DNA from: Lachnospiraceae bacterium
Lineage (GTDB): Bacteria; Bacillota; Clostridia; Lachnospirales; Lachnospiraceae
Length of the DNA: 64,000 nt
Direction: 5' to 3'
Assembly: GCA_024403275.1 (NCBI GenBank)
Contig: JAKSSD010000003.1
Coordinates: forward strand, 98,894-162,893
In this document: in pieces, positions 1 to 8,683 of the stretch
Layout: every line of letters starts with the position of its first letter
Numbering within the stretch: the first letter of the stretch is position 1
The notes under the pieces: model-generated
Database searches by the model: none
What the model saw: the letters and a program-made list of their open reading frames with translations, nothing else
Told to the model about the DNA's origin: nothing
Translations under genes and position numbers: made by a program

Positions 1-1
1 T

Positions 2-1111
2 ACAGATAACGGAATGAATCTTCTTGATCCAGGTGAATCACCTAATGAGAATATTCAGTTCCTTTTCGTACTTGCCTGCATTATGAAGGCAGTAGACAAG
101 CATGCTGATCTTCTTAGACAGTCAGCATCAGATGTAGGAAATGATCACAGACTTGGAGCTGATGAAGCACCACCTGCTATTATTTCAATGTTCCTTGGAG
201 AACAGATTGAAGATGTTATCAAGCAGTTAGTTGAGACAGGTGAAGCAACACATTGTAAGAGCAGTGCTACTCTTGAAACAGGAGTATCATCTCTTCCAGA
301 GCTTCTTATTGACCCAACTGATAGAAATAGAACTTCACCTTTTGCTTTTACAGGAAACAAATTTGAGTTCCGTATGGTTGGATCTGCAGATTCAATTGGT
401 GATCCTAATGTAATTCTTAATACAATAGTTGCAGAGAGCTTCTGTGAAGCCGCTGACAGACTTGAAAAAGCAGAGAATTTTGATGAGGAAGTTCACGATA
501 TCATCAAGGAATATATGACAGAACATCAGAGAATTATCTTCAATGGTAATAACTATGCACCAGAGTGGGTAGATGAAGCTGAGAGAAGAGGCCTTCCAAA
601 TTTACGTACTATGCTTGACGCTGTAGATACACTTACTACAGACAAGAGTATTGCTTTATTTGAGAAATTTGGAATCTTTACTAAGGCTGAGCTTGAATCA
701 AGAAAAGATGTTTTGTATGAAACATATTCAAAGACAATTAATATTGAAGCAAACTGCATTATTGAAATGATCAGAAGACAGATTATTCCAGCAGAGATTA
801 GCTATATGAAAGAAATTGCCAAGACAGTTAAGAATGGAGAGGAAGCTGGTATCGAACTTAAGACTCCAAGAGTACTTCTTAGAAAGGTAAGCATTCTTGT
901 AGATGAACTTACTGATTCAGTTGACAGACTGGAAGGTTATCTCGATGAAGCAAGAATGACTAAAAATCATAAGGAACAGGCTTTCCTTTACAGAGACAAT
1001 GTTAAGGCAAAAATGGAACAGGTCAGATTCTATGCAGATGACCTTGAAAAGATTACAGATAAGGCTTACTGGCCAATTCCAACTTACGGGGATTTATTAT
1101 TCGAAGTATAG
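2..1111 (+). CDS. glnN: Glutamine synthetase type III, C-terminal part (partial at window edge)
   Basis: This is the C-terminal half of a type III glutamine synthetase (ATP + glutamate + ammonia to glutamine), a cytoplasmic ammonia-assimilation enzyme. The reading frame is open from base 2, so the gene begins upstream of the window; the ATG at 14 is internal. About 369 codons are present, and the family is usually around 700 residues. The stretch NLLDPGESPNEN followed by GNDHRLGADEAPPAIIS is characteristic of GSIII rather than GSI or GSII. The C-terminal helical part ends at a TAG at 1109. The next gene starts 11 bases later behind an AGGAGG site, so transcription probably continues into it. 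Confidence 0.93.
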   Translation, partial: TDNGMNLLDPGESPNENIQFLFVLACIMKAVDKHADLLRQSASDVGNDHRLGADEAPPAIISMFLGEQIEDVIKQLVETGEATHCKSSATLETGVSSLPELLIDPTDRNRTSPFAFTGNKFEFRMVGSADSIGDPNVILNTIVAESFCEAADRLEKAENFDEEVHDIIKEYMTEHQRIIFNGNNYAPEWVDEAERRGLPNLRTMLDAVDTLTTDKSIALFEKFGIFTKAELESRKDVLYETYSKTINIEANCIIEMIRRQIIPAEISYMKEIAKTVKNGEEAGIELKTPRVLLRKVSILVDELTDSVDRLEGYLDEARMTKNHKEQAFLYRDNVKAKMEQVRFYADDLEKITDKAYWPIPTYGDLLFEV

Positions 1112-1122
1112 GAGGGTTTTTT

Positions 1123-2043
1123 ATGAATGATCCGATTTTAGTAATTATGGCAGCAGGAATGGGATCTAGATACGGCGGACTCAAACAGATTGATCCAGTT
1201 GATGAGCAGGGAAATAAGATTCTTGATTTCTCTATTTATGATGCTTTACGTGCAGGATTCAAGAGAGCAGTTTTCATTATAAAGAAAGAAAATGAGGCAC
1301 TCTTTAGAGAATGTATTGGTGATGCTGTATCAAAGCATATGAAGGTTGATTATGTTTTTCAGGATATCAAGGATGTACCAGAATGGTTTAAAATTCCAGA
1401 TGAAAGACAAAAACCTTGGGGAACAGCACATGCTATCTATTCTTGCAGAAATGTAATAGATGCTCCATTCGCAGTTATCAATGCTGATGACTATTATGGC
1501 GTAGAGGCATTTCAGGTACTTTATGATTATCTTGTAAGTCATCAGGATGATGATAAATACAGATATGCAATGGTAGGCTACAGACTTGGAAACACTCTTA
1601 CAGAGAATGGTTCAGTTTCCAGAGGTGTATGTGAAACTAACGAAGAAGGTTTCCTTGTTGAAATTAATGAAAGAACTAAAATCATTAAGACAGAAAATGG
1701 TGCTGCTTATTCAGAGGATGATGGTGAGACATATACAGATATTTCTGTAGATACTCCCGTTTCGATGAATTTATGGGGATTCTACCCAAGCATTATTGGA
1801 GAACTTAAGATTGCTCTTGATAAATTCTTTAAAGAAAAGGTAGAAAAGAATCCATTAAAGGCAGAGTGCTATATTCCAATTGAAGTAGATAATCTTCTTA
1901 AAGCAGATAAGGCAACAGTTAAGGTTCTCTCATCAAAGGATAAGTGGTTTGGTGTAACATACAAAGAGGACAAGCCTTTCGTTACGGCATCAATTCAAGC
2001 ATTAAAGGATGCAGGTGTTTATCCAACTAATCTTTGGGACTAA
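1123..2043 (+). CDS. Sugar-phosphate nucleotidyltransferase family protein
   Basis: A 306-residue NTP-transferase of the GT-A/Rossmann-like fold. The N-terminal AAGMGSRYGGLKQ (residues about 10-22) is the nucleotide-binding signature of sugar-1-phosphate nucleotidylyltransferases, and NADDYYG (around 120) looks like the metal-binding acidic site. These enzymes activate a sugar or alcohol phosphate with an NTP; the substrate cannot be read from the sequence. An AGGAGG site precedes the ATG and galE follows after 12 bases, suggesting a role in sugar nucleotide supply for surface glycans. It is not a canonical GalU or GlgC, both of which have different N-terminal motifs. Confidence 0.8.
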   Translation: MNDPILVIMAAGMGSRYGGLKQIDPVDEQGNKILDFSIYDALRAGFKRAVFIIKKENEALFRECIGDAVSKHMKVDYVFQDIKDVPEWFKIPDERQKPWGTAHAIYSCRNVIDAPFAVINADDYYGVEAFQVLYDYLVSHQDDDKYRYAMVGYRLGNTLTENGSVSRGVCETNEEGFLVEINERTKIIKTENGAAYSEDDGETYTDISVDTPVSMNLWGFYPSIIGELKIALDKFFKEKVEKNPLKAECYIPIEVDNLLKADKATVKVLSSKDKWFGVTYKEDKPFVTASIQALKDAGVYPTNLWD

Positions 2044-2055
2044 AGGAGAAAAATT

Positions 2056-3072
2056 ATGGCAATTCTTGTAACAGGCGGAACAGGTTTTATAGGTAGTCAT
2101 ACAGTAGTTGAATTAATTAATGCAGGTTATGAAACAGTAATACTTGATAATCTTTCAAATTCTAATCCAAAGAGTCTTGAAAGAGTTGAAGAGATTACAG
2201 GAAAGAAACCAGTATTTTACAAAGCAGACATTCGTGACGAAGAGGCTCTTAGAGAGATTTTCAAGAAGGAAAGCATTGATTCAGTAATTCATTTTGCAGG
2301 CCTTAAGGCAGTAGGTGAAAGTGTTGAGAAACCATGGATGTATTATGAAAATAATATCAGTGGAACTTTAACACTTATTAAGGTGATGAATGAATTCAAT
2401 GTAAAGAAAATGGTATTTTCATCTTCTGCTACAGTTTATGGTGCACCAGCATTTGTTCCTATTACTGAAGAATGCCCAGTTGGCAAGATTGAAAATCCTT
2501 ACGGAAGAACTAAGGGGATGCTAGAACAGATTCTTACAGATATTGCGGCAGCAGATCCTGAATGGACAGTTATTCTTCTTAGATACTTCAATCCAATAGG
2601 TGCTCATCCATCAGGAAAGATGGGAGAGAATCCAAATGGTATTCCTAATAACCTTATGCCATATATCACACAGGTTGCTATAGGTAAGAGAGAAGAATTA
2701 GGCGTATTTGGAAATGATTATGATACACATGACGGTACAGGAGTAAGAGATTACATTCATGTAGTTGATCTTGGAATCGGACATGTTAAGGCTATTGCCA
2801 GGATAAATGATTTTAAGGGTGTTAAAATCTATAATCTTGGAACAGGCACAGGCTATAGTGTTCTTGATATTGTTAAGAATTTCGAGAAGGCTAATAATAT
2901 TAAGATTCCATATTCTATTAAGGCAAGACGCCCTGGTGACATTGCTGAATGCTATGCTTCAAGCCAAAAGGCTTTTGATGAGCTTGGCTGGAAGGCAGAA
3001 AGAGGCATTGAAGAAATGTGCAGGGATGCATGGAATTGGCAGAAAAATAATCCAAATGGATATGATGATTAA
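2056..3072 (+). CDS. galE: UDP-glucose 4-epimerase
   Basis: A 338-residue extended short-chain dehydrogenase that interconverts UDP-glucose and UDP-galactose. The N-terminal [12 protein letters not shown] (residues 5-16) is the NAD-binding glycine motif, SSSATVYG carries the catalytic Ser/Thr, and Y-x3-K (PYGRTK, around 149-153) completes the catalytic set; [13 protein letters not shown] is typical of GalE. Length matches the bacterial enzyme. AAGGAG precedes the ATG. It closes the glnN-nucleotidyltransferase-galE run and is followed within 10 bases by a strong terminator. Confidence 0.93.
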   Translation: MAILVTGGTGFIGSHTVVELINAGYETVILDNLSNSNPKSLERVEEITGKKPVFYKADIRDEEALREIFKKESIDSVIHFAGLKAVGESVEKPWMYYENNISGTLTLIKVMNEFNVKKMVFSSSATVYGAPAFVPITEECPVGKIENPYGRTKGMLEQILTDIAAADPEWTVILLRYFNPIGAHPSGKMGENPNGIPNNLMPYITQVAIGKREELGVFGNDYDTHDGTGVRDYIHVVDLGIGHVKAIARINDFKGVKIYNLGTGTGYSVLDIVKNFEKANNIKIPYSIKARRPGDIAECYASSQKAFDELGWKAERGIEEMCRDAWNWQKNNPNGYDD

Positions 3073-3079
3073 AAAGGGA

Positions 3080-3115
3080 CGACCAGACTGACCTCTGGTC
3101 GCTCTTTATTTTTTT
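3080..3115 (+). terminator. Rho-independent terminator after galE
   Basis: A perfect 8-bp stem (CGACCAGA / TCTGGTCG) with a 6-base loop is followed by a T-rich tract. It lies directly after the galE stop codon. Confidence 0.9.
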
Positions 3116-3139
3116 GAAATCGATATTTGATAGCGATTA

Positions 3140-3177
3140 ACATCTGTAAATCAGATGTCGATATAGTAACTGTATCG
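3140..3177 (+). other. Small hairpins in the leader of the GGDEF gene
   Basis: The 172 bases between the galE terminator and the next gene hold a perfect 7-bp hairpin (ACATCTG / CAGATGT, 3140-3158) and a weaker one (CGATA / TATCG, 3159-3177). No known riboswitch core was recognised. A TATAAT at 3262 is too close to the ribosome binding site to serve as the promoter of the next gene. Confidence 0.4.
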
Positions 3178-3287
3178 GGATTAGCTTAGTTTTATATATA
3201 AGGATTTTTTTTAGAATATTTAATACCAAACAATCTGAATAGATACAGAAGGTAATAAAAATATAATAATTGAAGGAGTGATATCAA

Positions 3288-5018
3288 ATGGATAGTCAAT
3301 TTACACTTGAAGATTCATTACAATTATTAGCAAATAATTATCACAAAATCTTACGAATTAATCTTACTGATGATTCACATACAGAATTAAAAATGTATGA
3401 AACAGAGAAGAATGCAAAAATGGGATATTCTGAAAAAATATCAGTATGGCTTAAACAGTTTGCGTTAACAGGTCAGGTAGATGCTAAGGATTGCGATGCG
3501 TATCTTAAATTTACTGATATTGAGAATATTAAATCACACTTTGAAAATAGCGATGAGCGAATGAGATTTCGTTATCGCAGAAAGACTAATGATGAATTTA
3601 AATGGGTAATCATGGAAATAATGAAATCTTCTGAATACAGAAGTGATTATCAGATAGTTATTCTGTATATTCAGGATGTACATGATGCTTATGTGAAAGA
3701 ACTTGAACATAATAAGGAACTGGAATTTTATTGCAATTATGATACTATGACTGGTCTTGCTAATTTCTATTCGTATCGTTCTTTTTGCAATTCATTTGCA
3801 CTGAATCTATGCGAGAAGCCAGTAGGCGTTATGTTTGGAGATTTAAATAGACTTAAGTATGTGAATGATACAGAAGGTCATGAAGCAGGCAATGTATACA
3901 TTCGTACTTTTGCTGAGAAATTAAAAAAGGCTTTTTGGGATTGGAACTGCTATCGTGTAAGTGGAGATGAATTTATTGTGGTTTACTCTGGCGATGATGA
4001 AGAGACATTCTATACCAGAGCTAAAGCATTTGATAAATTGATTAAATCAGATAATATTCCAACTGCGGCTATTGGATACTCATTTGGAATTACAGATGAA
4101 CTTGGATCGGTAACAAAGATAGCTGAACAGATGATGTATGAAGATAAACAGCAGTTCTATATTAATTTTCCACAGTTTAAGCGTGCAATTGCTGAAGCAA
4201 ATTTCAAAAAGGAAATGGATACTCTTGTAAAAGTTCTGACAGATTCTTATGAGGCCTTATTGCTTATAGATCTTGAATTAGACGAATATCGTATCATGAA
4301 GAAGAGTGAAACGAGTATCTCTGAAAACGAAGCGGAAAGAGGCGTGTATTCATTAAGAAATATGTATTTTACCAGAACCTATGTTGCTAGTGAATTCCAG
4401 AAGCTTCGCGAGGAAGTAGGTTCAATTGAGAATCTAAAGAAAAGACTTTTGGAAGAAGATCATATATCCTGCGCATATCAGTTAATTAATGGAGACTGGA
4501 GAGAAGCGGTTTTCTGGAGAATGGAAAGTGTAGCTGGTGAAGTATCAAAGGTTATATATTATTCTCAGGATTTGGATTCAGGAATGTCAAAACGAATGGA
4601 AAAACGACAGGAAATGACAGATGAATTCCGGATAATCGCAGGTCTTAGAGATGAGTATAGTATGATTGGTGTGCTTGATTTAGAGACAGAGCAGGTTCAT
4701 ATGAAGTATATTTTCTCACAGGAACTTAAGGCCTTTAAGGAGATTGAAAATATATCATTTGCAGATGGTAATGAAATTATGAAAAATGTTATTGTTCCAG
4801 AGGAAAGAGAGATTTTTAGCCAAAATACCAGACTGGAAAAAATTATAGAAAACCTTAGAGAAAAAGAACTATTATCATATTTCCATCATATGCTTCGCGA
4901 TGATGGAGGAGTAGCCTGCTATCAATTCAATTTCTGTTATGCGCAAAATGACAGAAGTAAGATTGTAATTGCCATTAAGGATATTTCGGATATTGTTGAA
5001 TGGGCTTATGGCAGATAA
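3288..5018 (+). CDS. GGDEF-domain signalling protein with degenerate SGDEF motif
   Basis: A 576-residue soluble protein with no membrane segment or signal peptide. Residues 1-145 look PAS-like (ending in a short helical linker), residues about 150-290 form a GGDEF domain, and the C-terminal 290 residues are a further, unrecognised sensor-like region. The GGDEF domain has MTGLANFYSYRSF, the metal and substrate segment FGDLNRLKYVND and, at the active-site turn, SGDEF in place of GGDEF (around 224-228). Family members make cyclic di-GMP from two GTP; the substitution leaves activity uncertain, although both acidic residues remain. No EAL domain is present. GAAGGAG lies 9 bases before the ATG. 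It is monocistronic, with terminators on both sides. Confidence 0.82.
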   Translation: MDSQFTLEDSLQLLANNYHKILRINLTDDSHTELKMYETEKNAKMGYSEKISVWLKQFALTGQVDAKDCDAYLKFTDIENIKSHFENSDERMRFRYRRKTNDEFKWVIMEIMKSSEYRSDYQIVILYIQDVHDAYVKELEHNKELEFYCNYDTMTGLANFYSYRSFCNSFALNLCEKPVGVMFGDLNRLKYVNDTEGHEAGNVYIRTFAEKLKKAFWDWNCYRVSGDEFIVVYSGDDEETFYTRAKAFDKLIKSDNIPTAAIGYSFGITDELGSVTKIAEQMMYEDKQQFYINFPQFKRAIAEANFKKEMDTLVKVLTDSYEALLLIDLELDEYRIMKKSETSISENEAERGVYSLRNMYFTRTYVASEFQKLREEVGSIENLKKRLLEEDHISCAYQLINGDWREAVFWRMESVAGEVSKVIYYSQDLDSGMSKRMEKRQEMTDEFRIIAGLRDEYSMIGVLDLETEQVHMKYIFSQELKAFKEIENISFADGNEIMKNVIVPEEREIFSQNTRLEKIIENLREKELLSYFHHMLRDDGGVACYQFNFCYAQNDRSKIVIAIKDISDIVEWAYGR

Positions 5019-5060
5019 CATATAAGCAAATGGTTAATGAGAAAAAACATATTAAATAAA

Positions 5061-5090
5061 AAAAACAGAGCTAATCAGCTCTGTTTTTTG
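5061..5090. terminator. Bidirectional terminator between the GGDEF gene and prs
   Basis: A perfect 8-bp stem (ACAGAGCT / AGCTCTGT) with a 4-base loop is flanked by A residues on the left and T residues on the right. It can therefore stop both the rightward GGDEF transcript and the leftward prs transcript. Confidence 0.9.
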
Positions 5091-5152
5091 GTGTCTGAAA
5101 TAATAATATTACTAGTTAAAATAAAAACTTAATCTGTATTGAAAGATTAGAA

Positions 5153-6334
5153 TTATCTGTTTTTAGCCTTAGTAAGAATCTTCTGGATTCTTTCTGTAGG
5201 ATTTAACAAGTCGCTGATTGATGCGTCATGGTTAAGAGTATCAATGATGTAAGCGATGTATTTACTCATGTCACAGTTGATGTACCATTCGCGTTCAAGT
5301 AACTCTGGAGTCTGATATACAAGGTTTGTAGTTAATACTCTGTAGATAAGACCATCTTCGTAAGCTTTGTCAAATTTAGCAAGTCCATTAGTGAAAAGAC
5401 CAAATGTTGTAAGAATGAAAACTCTCTTTGCTTTCATAGCTTTGAGCTTCTCAGCAACATCAAGAACTGAATCACCAGATGAAATCATATCATCAAGGAC
5501 AAGTACGTCTTTGCCTTCAACGCTTGAACCAAGGAATTCATGAGCGATGATAGGGTTACGTCCGTCAACGATTCTTGTATAATCTCTTCTCTTGTAGAAT
5601 GTACCCATTTCGATACCGAGAATGTTAGCCATATAGATGGCTCTTGACATAGCACCTTCATCTGGGCTTATGCACATTGCATGTTCTGCATCGAATACAA
5701 AGTCAGAAACGTTATTAACCAAGGCTTTAATGAACTGGTATGTTGGCTGAACAGTTTCAAATCCATTAAGTGGAATAGCGTTTTGTACACGTGGGTCATG
5801 AGCATCGAATGTAATAATGTTATCAACACCCATTGATGTTAATTCCTGAAGTGCAAGAGCACAGTCAAGAGATTCTCTGGCAGTTCTCTTATGCTGTCTG
5901 CTTTCGTAAAGGAAAGGCATAATAACTGTAATACGTCTTGCCTTACCACCTACAGCAGCGATAGTTCTCTTTAAATCCTGATAATGATCATCAGGAGACA
6001 TGTGGTTAATCTGTCCACATAATTTATAAGTAAGGCTGTAGTTACAAACATCTACAAGAAGGTATAAGTCATAACCTCTTACAGATTCATTAATAACTGC
6101 TTTGGCCTCACCTGTTCCGAAACGTGGATTCTTAGCCTGAAGGATATATGAATCTCTTTCATAACCTTCAAATCCGAGAGAGTCTCTGTGCTGGTGTTCA
6201 CGTTCCTCTCTCCAGGCAACGAGATAATCGTTAACCTTTGAACCTAATTCCTTACAGCTCTCAAGAGGAATAAGGCCTAATGATCCCACGGGAATGGTAT
6301 CAAGATCGCGAATTTCATCATGTTTGTCAGACAT
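5153..6334 (-). CDS. prs: Ribose-phosphate pyrophosphokinase, long form
   Basis: A 393-residue PRPP synthetase (ribose-5-phosphate + ATP to PRPP + AMP), supplying nucleotide, histidine and tryptophan synthesis. NESVRGYD (82-89), ESRQHKRTARE (144-154) and FDAHDPR (176-182) match the ATP and catalytic regions. VLVLDDMISSGDS (277-289) is the PRPP-binding loop. It is about 75 residues longer than the usual 315-residue enzyme, mainly from an N-terminal extension of about 60 residues and extra C-terminal sequence. A GTGAGGA site precedes the ATG. It is the last gene of the leftward dnaD-dnaI-prs run, 10 bases after the helicase loader. Confidence 0.9.
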   Translation of the reverse strand: MSDKHDEIRDLDTIPVGSLGLIPLESCKELGSKVNDYLVAWREEREHQHRDSLGFEGYERDSYILQAKNPRFGTGEAKAVINESVRGYDLYLLVDVCNYSLTYKLCGQINHMSPDDHYQDLKRTIAAVGGKARRITVIMPFLYESRQHKRTARESLDCALALQELTSMGVDNIITFDAHDPRVQNAIPLNGFETVQPTYQFIKALVNNVSDFVFDAEHAMCISPDEGAMSRAIYMANILGIEMGTFYKRRDYTRIVDGRNPIIAHEFLGSSVEGKDVLVLDDMISSGDSVLDVAEKLKAMKAKRVFILTTFGLFTNGLAKFDKAYEDGLIYRVLTTNLVYQTPELLEREWYINCDMSKYIAYIIDTLNHDASISDLLNPTERIQKILTKAKNR

Positions 6335-6344
6335 TAGATTGTCC

Positions 6345-7313
6345 TCACTTTCTGTTTTCTAATCTTTTTTTGTATATTCTGATGTCATTTCCTGACATTA
6401 AACAGACTTCGTAAAACGAGTATATTCTTGAAAATACCCTTGAAGAATAACGTTCTGATATTTCTTCCAAATTAAGATTTGTAGAAATAACAGTAGATTT
6501 ATTTCTTATGTGTCGTTCATTAATGATTGCAAATAATTCGGAGCAAACGAACTGATTGGTTAATTCACTTCCTAAATCATCAATAACCAATAAATCGCAG
6601 GAATAAATATCTGAAATAAAATTATCTGAAATGGAGCTGCTCTGTCTTCTGAATTTGAAAGATGAAATGTTTTCAAAAAGAGAAATGGAAGAGAAGTATA
6701 TAACTGAACGTCCATTTTTAATTAATTCATTTGCGATACAGTTTGAAAGAAATGATTTACCTGTCCCAACAGAACCAGTAAATAATATATTAGAAGGATT
6801 TGAATCAATGTTATCAACAAGGCTTCTTGCCTTCTCTTCAGCGTTTTTGAAACTTCTTAAATCAGCACCATCGTAATATTCATATGATAAAGAATCAAAA
6901 TTCTCTTCAGCAAGAAGGGATTTGATATTAGTCTGTTCATATGAATAATCAAGAATTGCCTGCTTAAAGCAGTGGCAAAGCTCAGTTCCTATATATCCTG
7001 TATCCTTACAGTATGAACAAGTGTAAGGAGGCTCAAGATAATTAACTGAATAGCCCTTTGATGTTAAGAGAAGATTCTTTTTAACGTGAAGCTCCTCGAT
7101 TTTTTCTTTTAATGTATCTAGATTGCCTGCACCTGAAAGAGAAGCAAGACCAGCTTCGATGCTGACAGAAGCTATCTCTTTGTCGATATTACGATATTCA
7201 GGAATGGCACTATATATTTCTTTTTTACGTTCTTCAATAAGCATATCCCTACGGCGTCTGCGAACATCGTACTTATGAAGAATTGAGTCGTACTGTGAAT
7301 TAGTAAGTGACAA
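6345..7313 (-). CDS. dnaI: DnaI/DnaC-like helicase-loader AAA+ ATPase
   Basis: A 322-residue replication initiation ATPase expected to load the replicative helicase onto single-stranded DNA. Residues 1-95 are helical, then a Cys cluster C99-x2-C102-x10-C113-x-C115 suggests zinc binding as in DnaI N-terminal domains. Walker A is GSVGTGKS (180-187) and Walker B LLVIDDLG (241-248), followed by a sensor-1 STN. The start codon is TTG, supported by AAGGAG 6 bases upstream. It lies 10 bases after the DnaD-domain gene, the same partnership as dnaB/dnaD-dnaI in Bacilli. Symbol assigned by family and context. Confidence 0.85.
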   Translation of the reverse strand: MSLTNSQYDSILHKYDVRRRRRDMLIEERKKEIYSAIPEYRNIDKEIASVSIEAGLASLSGAGNLDTLKEKIEELHVKKNLLLTSKGYSVNYLEPPYTCSYCKDTGYIGTELCHCFKQAILDYSYEQTNIKSLLAEENFDSLSYEYYDGADLRSFKNAEEKARSLVDNIDSNPSNILFTGSVGTGKSFLSNCIANELIKNGRSVIYFSSISLFENISSFKFRRQSSSISDNFISDIYSCDLLVIDDLGSELTNQFVCSELFAIINERHIRNKSTVISTNLNLEEISERYSSRVFSRIYSFYEVCLMSGNDIRIYKKRLENRK

Positions 7314-7323
7314 AATGTACTCC

Positions 7324-8340
7324 TTAATTAATTCTGATTTCTCTTGTTAAGGCATCAAAATCATATGCTGTCTGTTTGTACTGTTTGAATTTGTTGCCTG
7401 TTGCTTCTCTGTTTACAGAAGGTTTCTTGAGAGCTTCTTTGTTCTTCCTGAAAGCTTCCTCACTAGCTGCCATATCAGCGATTGTTCTGATGTTATCTTT
7501 CTTCCAGTTTCTAAAAATACCTTCAGCATACTGGAATCTGTTAGTATTGGTAGCCATGCAGGCTTTCTTACAACCTTCAAGAATAAGGTCAAGCTCCATC
7601 ATTGATAACCATCTGTTAGCATAGTCAATCATTTCGGCAGTAGGAGAGCCCTTTTCGCCTAAGGCATCAAGGATTTCCTTAACTGAAGGGTCGAATGTTT
7701 TAGAAGCAAAACGATCTTCAGCAACCTTTCTTATTGAACGCATAGTTTTCTTACCGTCAGAAAGACATTCTTCAATGAGCTTGTCAACTTCATTGATAGT
7801 GTAGCCGAGAGTCTTATAAATGTATGCAAGATGCTGAATATCAGTAGCAGAGATAGTTCTTGAGAAATAACTCTCTGCAAGTGTTTTAACTGCACTCCAT
7901 TCAGGATCCTTAGAAAGTGCTATAAGCTCCTCGTTTGAGAAATCTTTAGTTTTGGTATCTGTAGTTGATTTGTTGTTTTTATTGTCGTTAAGTGAAGGCA
8001 TTGCGAATAACTGTACCTGTGCTGCAGGTCTTACGAGTTCTTCGTTAACCTCATGCAGTTCTATTCCGATTAAATTGTTGTCCCCATCATACTCTGTTGA
8101 AAGTACCTGTTTCTGCTCCCAGTAATTTAAAGCTCTTAAGATATCTGATTCTGTGTAGTTAAATTCGTCTGCGATGTTAGATATGGTAAATGGTTTATGA
8201 TTACTGATATGACGAACCAAGTAAAGGTATATTTTAATCTGGCAATCGTTTGCCGCATTTAGAAAATAATCGATAAAAACATTTGAAACCAAAGTGACAC
8301 CCGGATCGTATTCTTCCGCGTATAACTTTATGAAATTCAT
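7324..8340 (-). CDS. DnaD-domain replication initiation protein
   Basis: A 338-residue DnaD/DnaB-like primosome protein. The N-terminal 100 residues look like a winged helix (FTISNIADEFNYTESDILRALNYWEQ), and the C-terminal part around 200-290 carries the DnaD-domain YANRWLSMMELDLILEGC and YAEGIFRNWKKDNI segments. The YxxxIxxxW pattern is typical of DnaD/DnaB domains and takes part in DNA binding. It acts with the following helicase loader at replication initiation or restart. A GGGGGAA site precedes the ATG. The gene begins a leftward unit with its own probable promoter and a cluster of DnaA boxes upstream. Confidence 0.85.
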   Translation of the reverse strand: MNFIKLYAEEYDPGVTLVSNVFIDYFLNAANDCQIKIYLYLVRHISNHKPFTISNIADEFNYTESDILRALNYWEQKQVLSTEYDGDNNLIGIELHEVNEELVRPAAQVQLFAMPSLNDNKNNKSTTDTKTKDFSNEELIALSKDPEWSAVKTLAESYFSRTISATDIQHLAYIYKTLGYTINEVDKLIEECLSDGKKTMRSIRKVAEDRFASKTFDPSVKEILDALGEKGSPTAEMIDYANRWLSMMELDLILEGCKKACMATNTNRFQYAEGIFRNWKKDNIRTIADMAASEEAFRKNKEALKKPSVNREATGNKFKQYKQTAYDFDALTREIRIN

Positions 8341-8383
8341 TGGATAATTCCCCCTGGTATGTAACCTATTTTAAGCAAGGGTT

Positions 8384-8412
8384 ATTATAGAATGAAAATA
8401 ATAAAAAGTAAA
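8384..8412 (-). promoter_or_regulatory. Probable promoter of dnaD-dnaI-prs
   Basis: Read on the minus strand there is TTTACT (8412-8407), a 17-base spacer and a perfect TATAAT (8389-8384). This would give a leader of roughly 37 bases to the dnaD ATG. Confidence 0.6.
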
Positions 8413-8467
8413 GGTGTAAAATCACGAAAAATCCTTTATTTATCGGGCTTTTGACGATTGTTTACAA

Positions 8468-8683
8468 TGTTGATAAGTTGATTGCTTTCGGTTTACATAA
8501 TTGGTTAAAATTCGATTATTTTCGACTATTTGGGGATGGTCAAAAAGTATTATGTAAATAAAAATTATCCACATTGAATTTGATGTTGAAATGTTCAAAA
8601 ACATGTGGATAATGTTGATAACTAATCACCAAGTAGGTTTTCGCCTATTTTATAGACATCTCCGGCACCCATAGTTATCAACA
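8468..8683. promoter_or_regulatory. DnaA-box cluster upstream of dnaD-dnaI
   Basis: Two perfect consensus boxes TTATCCACA lie in inverted orientation at 8565-8573 (plus strand) and 8604-8612 (minus strand). Near-consensus TTATCAACA boxes lie at 8468-8476 (minus), 8613-8621 (minus, abutting a consensus box) and 8675-8683 (plus, inside the 3' end of murC). All are upstream of the dnaD promoter. The two consensus boxes also form a 10-bp inverted repeat with a 28-base loop, which could fold in the murC transcript. Confidence 0.7.

Noticed and set aside
8468-8683. Chromosomal replication origin
   Set aside because: DnaA boxes are present, but dnaA, dnaN and the usual origin neighbours are absent and the region is short. 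A regulatory DnaA cluster explains it better.
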